NCBI GenBank assembly: GCA_037074615.1
Contig: CM073547.1
Span: 1,612,001-1,676,000, forward strand
From: Leucaena leucocephala
Taxonomy: Eukaryota; Streptophyta; Magnoliopsida; Fabales; Fabaceae
Reading direction: 5' to 3'
DNA length: 64,000 nucleotides
The position numbers and the translations under genes were made by a program. The number at the start of each line of letters is the position of its first letter. Position 1 is the stretch's first letter. The notes beneath the pieces were generated by a model, which saw nothing but the letters and a program-made list of their open reading frames with translations, was not told where the DNA came from and made no database searches. Positions 61,155-64,000 of this stretch are shown here, piece by piece.

Positions 61155-64000
61155 TGAAAGCCAAAGCAAAAGGCTCCAATTTGAAGTTGGGTTTACCTTC
61201 CTTGATCTTCTTTTGTTCCCTTTTCTTCTCTATCGGGCTTTTTGTGTCCACTATCCTCTCTCAGGTCTCTAAATTCCCTCTACTATACTCCATAGATTCC
61301 ATGTGACTACTCGATCAATCTCACGTTGATTATGTATGTAATTTGCTTGCAGGATTTGGGGTTCGCAGGGCCGCGATCGACAGCGAGAATACTTGAAGAA
61401 TCGGTGGCGAAGAAGGAACATGATCCTCTTGAACATGGTAAAACTGGGGAAGATTTTGTTGAATCCATCCCGTTTCAGGTGCTTTGTCTTCTTTTTATCG
61501 CTATCTGGCCATATCTGTCTTCCATTTATGTCTGTGGCTAATGAACGCAAACATTGTCATCACTTAAGTCTGACGATCTTATGGGATTATAGAGCTCAAG
61601 GCTATGTTCACAAAGGGAGAGAACTTGGTATTTGTTGGACATGTAGGTCTGCATATTATGTTGAAGTGGCAAAATGTATTTACTTGAGTTTTATAGAAGT
61701 TGTTTTCTGCTGCCATTGAAAACGATGGCTTATAATAGACAAATAATGTCACATCAGAAAATGGTTAGTATCTGCAGCTGAGATGGAGCCTTCAGAAGGA
61801 AAATCTCTGCCTTTTAGAAAGCTCCTGGAGCTTGTTACTGTTTATTCATTGCTGCTCAATATCACTCTCTACCTCTTTTTCTTTTTTTGCAGGTTTTAAG
61901 TTGGAGGCCACGGGCAGTATACTTTCCAAACTTCACAAGTGCTGAACTATGTAAGCTCATGATTGAAATGGCGAAGTCAAAACTTCAACCATCGAAATTA
62001 GCTCTGCGAAAAGGAGAATCTGCTGAGAGCACCAAGGGCACTAGAACAAGGTACTATCATTCTCACGTACATTATCCACTATGATTCTTCTCATGCATTT
62101 TTACTAGATCGCTATTTATTTATAGCTTGGAGTTCCTTATATAACATACACTTGTAGATTAACATAACCAATTTAAGCATAGATAGGTCTGCTTAAATGA
62201 GTCGAACTAGATTTGGTAATGTTTTTGAATTACTTATCCTGCATGGCAATAAATGGTTATATGAGTTCTGTCATAAACGGCTATTGAGTTTGAGTTTTGT
62301 CATCTATCGTTGATTGAGCTCATAGTACGGTATAAAAAAATAAAATTTGTGACATTTGGAAGTAAGAACTCTTAATAATCACAAGCATTGATTATTTGTC
62401 TGAGGTGCGCAGTTCTCTTCACATAGATTATTTAATACACAGTGATAATTGATGGTTTGCCAGTAATAATATTTTTTTAAAATGATGTATTATTAATTAG
62501 GTAGAACGATGGAAAAGGAATAAAACCTTTAAAAAATTGATTTTTGGGAGATTCATCATCTTAATTGCGAAAGGTTGATCTTTGATTGAATGGATTGTTC
62601 CATCTCACTGAAGACCTATCTCTGACAGATTAGCCATGACTATACATAATAACCCTACCATATTATATTTTGGAGCATAAAACGCAGAGGAAACAGCTAG
62701 GTTATGATTCCATCAAATGTGTTTTTCCACACAAATTTTATCATTTGAACCTACCACATGTGTGGTGCTGCTACTAATTTATACGTGGAAACAGTTCAGG
62801 CACATTCATCAGTGCATCAGAAGACAAAACTGGTACCTTAGACTTAATTGAGAGGAAAATTGCGAGGGTCACAATGCTTCCAAGGACCCATGGAGAGGTA
62901 TTATTCTTTCTAAGATTTCATTAACGTTCTCTAAAGGATTAGTGCTCAAAATGAGCGAAGTGCGGGATGTTGTCAAAATCTTGCAGGCATTCAACGTATT
63001 GCGGTATGAGATTGGCCAAAAATATGATGCTCATTATGATGCGTTCAACCCAGCTGAATACGGCCCTCAACGGAGTCAAAGGGTATTACTGTTAAGGAAT
63101 TCTTGTTAAATATCACTTTTGCCATCTGACTTATTTACTTTTATTTGTGGCGGTTTTCTTGGCTGAATCATTCTCCCTGCAAATCTCTCTTTTCAACAAC
63201 CTTGCGTCTTGATATATGTTGTACTTGAGACCTGTTGCCTTCTTTTTTAGGTTTGATTTAACTAAAATAATATTCACCCGATAGATCTCTCAGATCATGG
63301 AAAAAGAAATTCTGAGGTCAGAATGTCAGATAATTGGGAAATACTATATAACAGTTCTTTGCAAATTTTAAAATAAGGCTGGTCATTGGGTAACTAGTCC
63401 TTCTTATTCCTAGTGGAACCTGTTGTATGATATTGTTTAGACCGCAAATTCACCGGGAACAGACAGGAATTAGAAAGAAAAAGAACCAAATGGGAACAAT
63501 AGGAATAAGCAAAGCAAGTGGAGCTTCTTTAATAATATTTTGACTTTACCTTCACTGCCTAGATTGATTTGATCCATGTTAAGTTTGTTTCAATGTTATG
63601 ATCAGTCCAAGTTGTTCTGATAACCTATTTCTCGTCATGGTCACATGAATTGGTCCCAAACGTAGACAGAAGCCAAACAGTGATGGCTGACAGTGATCGC
63701 TTGTGGTTTAGATCTGCTCCTTAAATAATTAGATTAAAGACCAGAAATCAGTTTAGTGTGTTATATATGCCAGCCATATCAAGAAATTCAAGAATTTCAC
63801 AACCTAAAGAAGTTCGTTAACTATCTTCTATTCCAAAGGCTTTTCTTATCTGAACAGGTCTGATAAGTCTATTTCTATGGATTACTTATGTATATATTCA
63901 TTCTCAATTGGGCAGGTTGCTTCCTTCTTGTTGTACCTATCGAATGTTGAAGCAGGAGGAGAAACCATGTTCCCTTTTGAGGTACGTTGAGGAATTTGAT
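61154..64000 (+). CDS. Prolyl 4-hydroxylase, 5' part (cut by window end)
   Basis: Exons 61154-61264, 61353-61478, 61893-62050, 62795-62897, 62987-63082 and 63916-63981 give the first 220 residues; the next intron begins GTACGT at 63982 and the rest lies outside. The N-terminus MKAKAKGSNLKLGLPSL plus a hydrophobic run to about residue 36 is a type II membrane anchor, as in ER/Golgi plant P4Hs. Family text: SWRPRAVYFPNFTSAELC, SSGTFISASEDKTGTLD, IARVTMLPRTHGEAFNVLRY, QKYDAHYDAFNP and VASFLLYLSNVEAGGETMFP. H182 and D184 form the HxD pair that binds Fe(II); the second His and the 2-oxoglutarate Lys should follow beyond the window. The enzyme makes 4-hydroxyproline in extensins and arabinogalactan proteins. 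All introns are GT-AG with closed phases. Confidence 0.93.

Noticed and set aside
1..64000. Search for CRISPR arrays, bacterial-type operons or phage genes.
   Set aside because: No regularly spaced repeats, no co-directional short-spaced gene strings and no such genes are present; the window is plant nuclear DNA.

Overview
The window is nuclear DNA from a flowering plant, most likely a eudicot. It has intron-rich genes with GT-AG junctions, AT-rich intergenic DNA, short non-autonomous transposons and several plant-specific families (DUF241, DUF620, arabinogalactan protein, EAR-type C2H2 zinc finger, PHD-homeodomain HAT3.1 type). I cannot name the species. All gene models below were built by eye from reading frames, splice signals and family knowledge, and none has transcript support.

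Layout. 1-2.6 kb: two DUF241 genes lie tail to tail and both are broken. 3.5-14.0 kb: a direct tandem duplication of about 5.2 kb carries two apparently intact 10-exon GH95 alpha-L-fucosidase genes; their 3' parts are much more alike than their 5' parts, which suggests gene conversion. 14.3-16.6 kb: a small NFD6-like, probably mitochondrial, protein gene with a MITE in a possible intron. 17.6 kb: a tRNA-derived SINE with a 16-bp target-site duplication. 20.0 kb: an intronless C2H2 zinc-finger repressor gene. 22.6-27.9 kb, minus strand: a PHD-finger/homeodomain protein with an internally repeated N-terminus. 29.7-31.3 kb, minus: a TXNDC9/phosducin-like protein. 31.4-37.5 kb: gene-poor, with a 605-bp hAT element that has a perfect 8-bp target duplication. 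37.6-39.6 kb: a DUF620 gene. 45.1-47.0 kb, minus: a GPI-anchored arabinogalactan protein. 47-53.9 kb: gene-poor, rich in one dispersed repeat family. 53.9-56.3 kb, minus: a clade-D PP2C phosphatase. 56.3-61.1 kb: repeats. 61.2 kb to the end: the 5' part of a prolyl 4-hydroxylase gene that runs off the window.

Functional links are loose, as expected in a plant genome. The two GH95 enzymes, the arabinogalactan protein and the prolyl 4-hydroxylase all touch cell-wall polymers (fucose trimming; a Hyp-rich glycoprotein; the enzyme class that makes Hyp), but nothing in the sequence shows co-regulation. I found no CRISPR array, operon, rRNA, functional tRNA or intact autonomous transposon. The points most worth following are the conversion tract between the fucosidase copies, the GC-AG intron in copy 2, the twin DUF241 pseudogenes, the SINE and hAT insertions with clean target duplications, the upstream ORFs that end exactly at the main ATG, and the AGP intron whose retention would remove the GPI signal.
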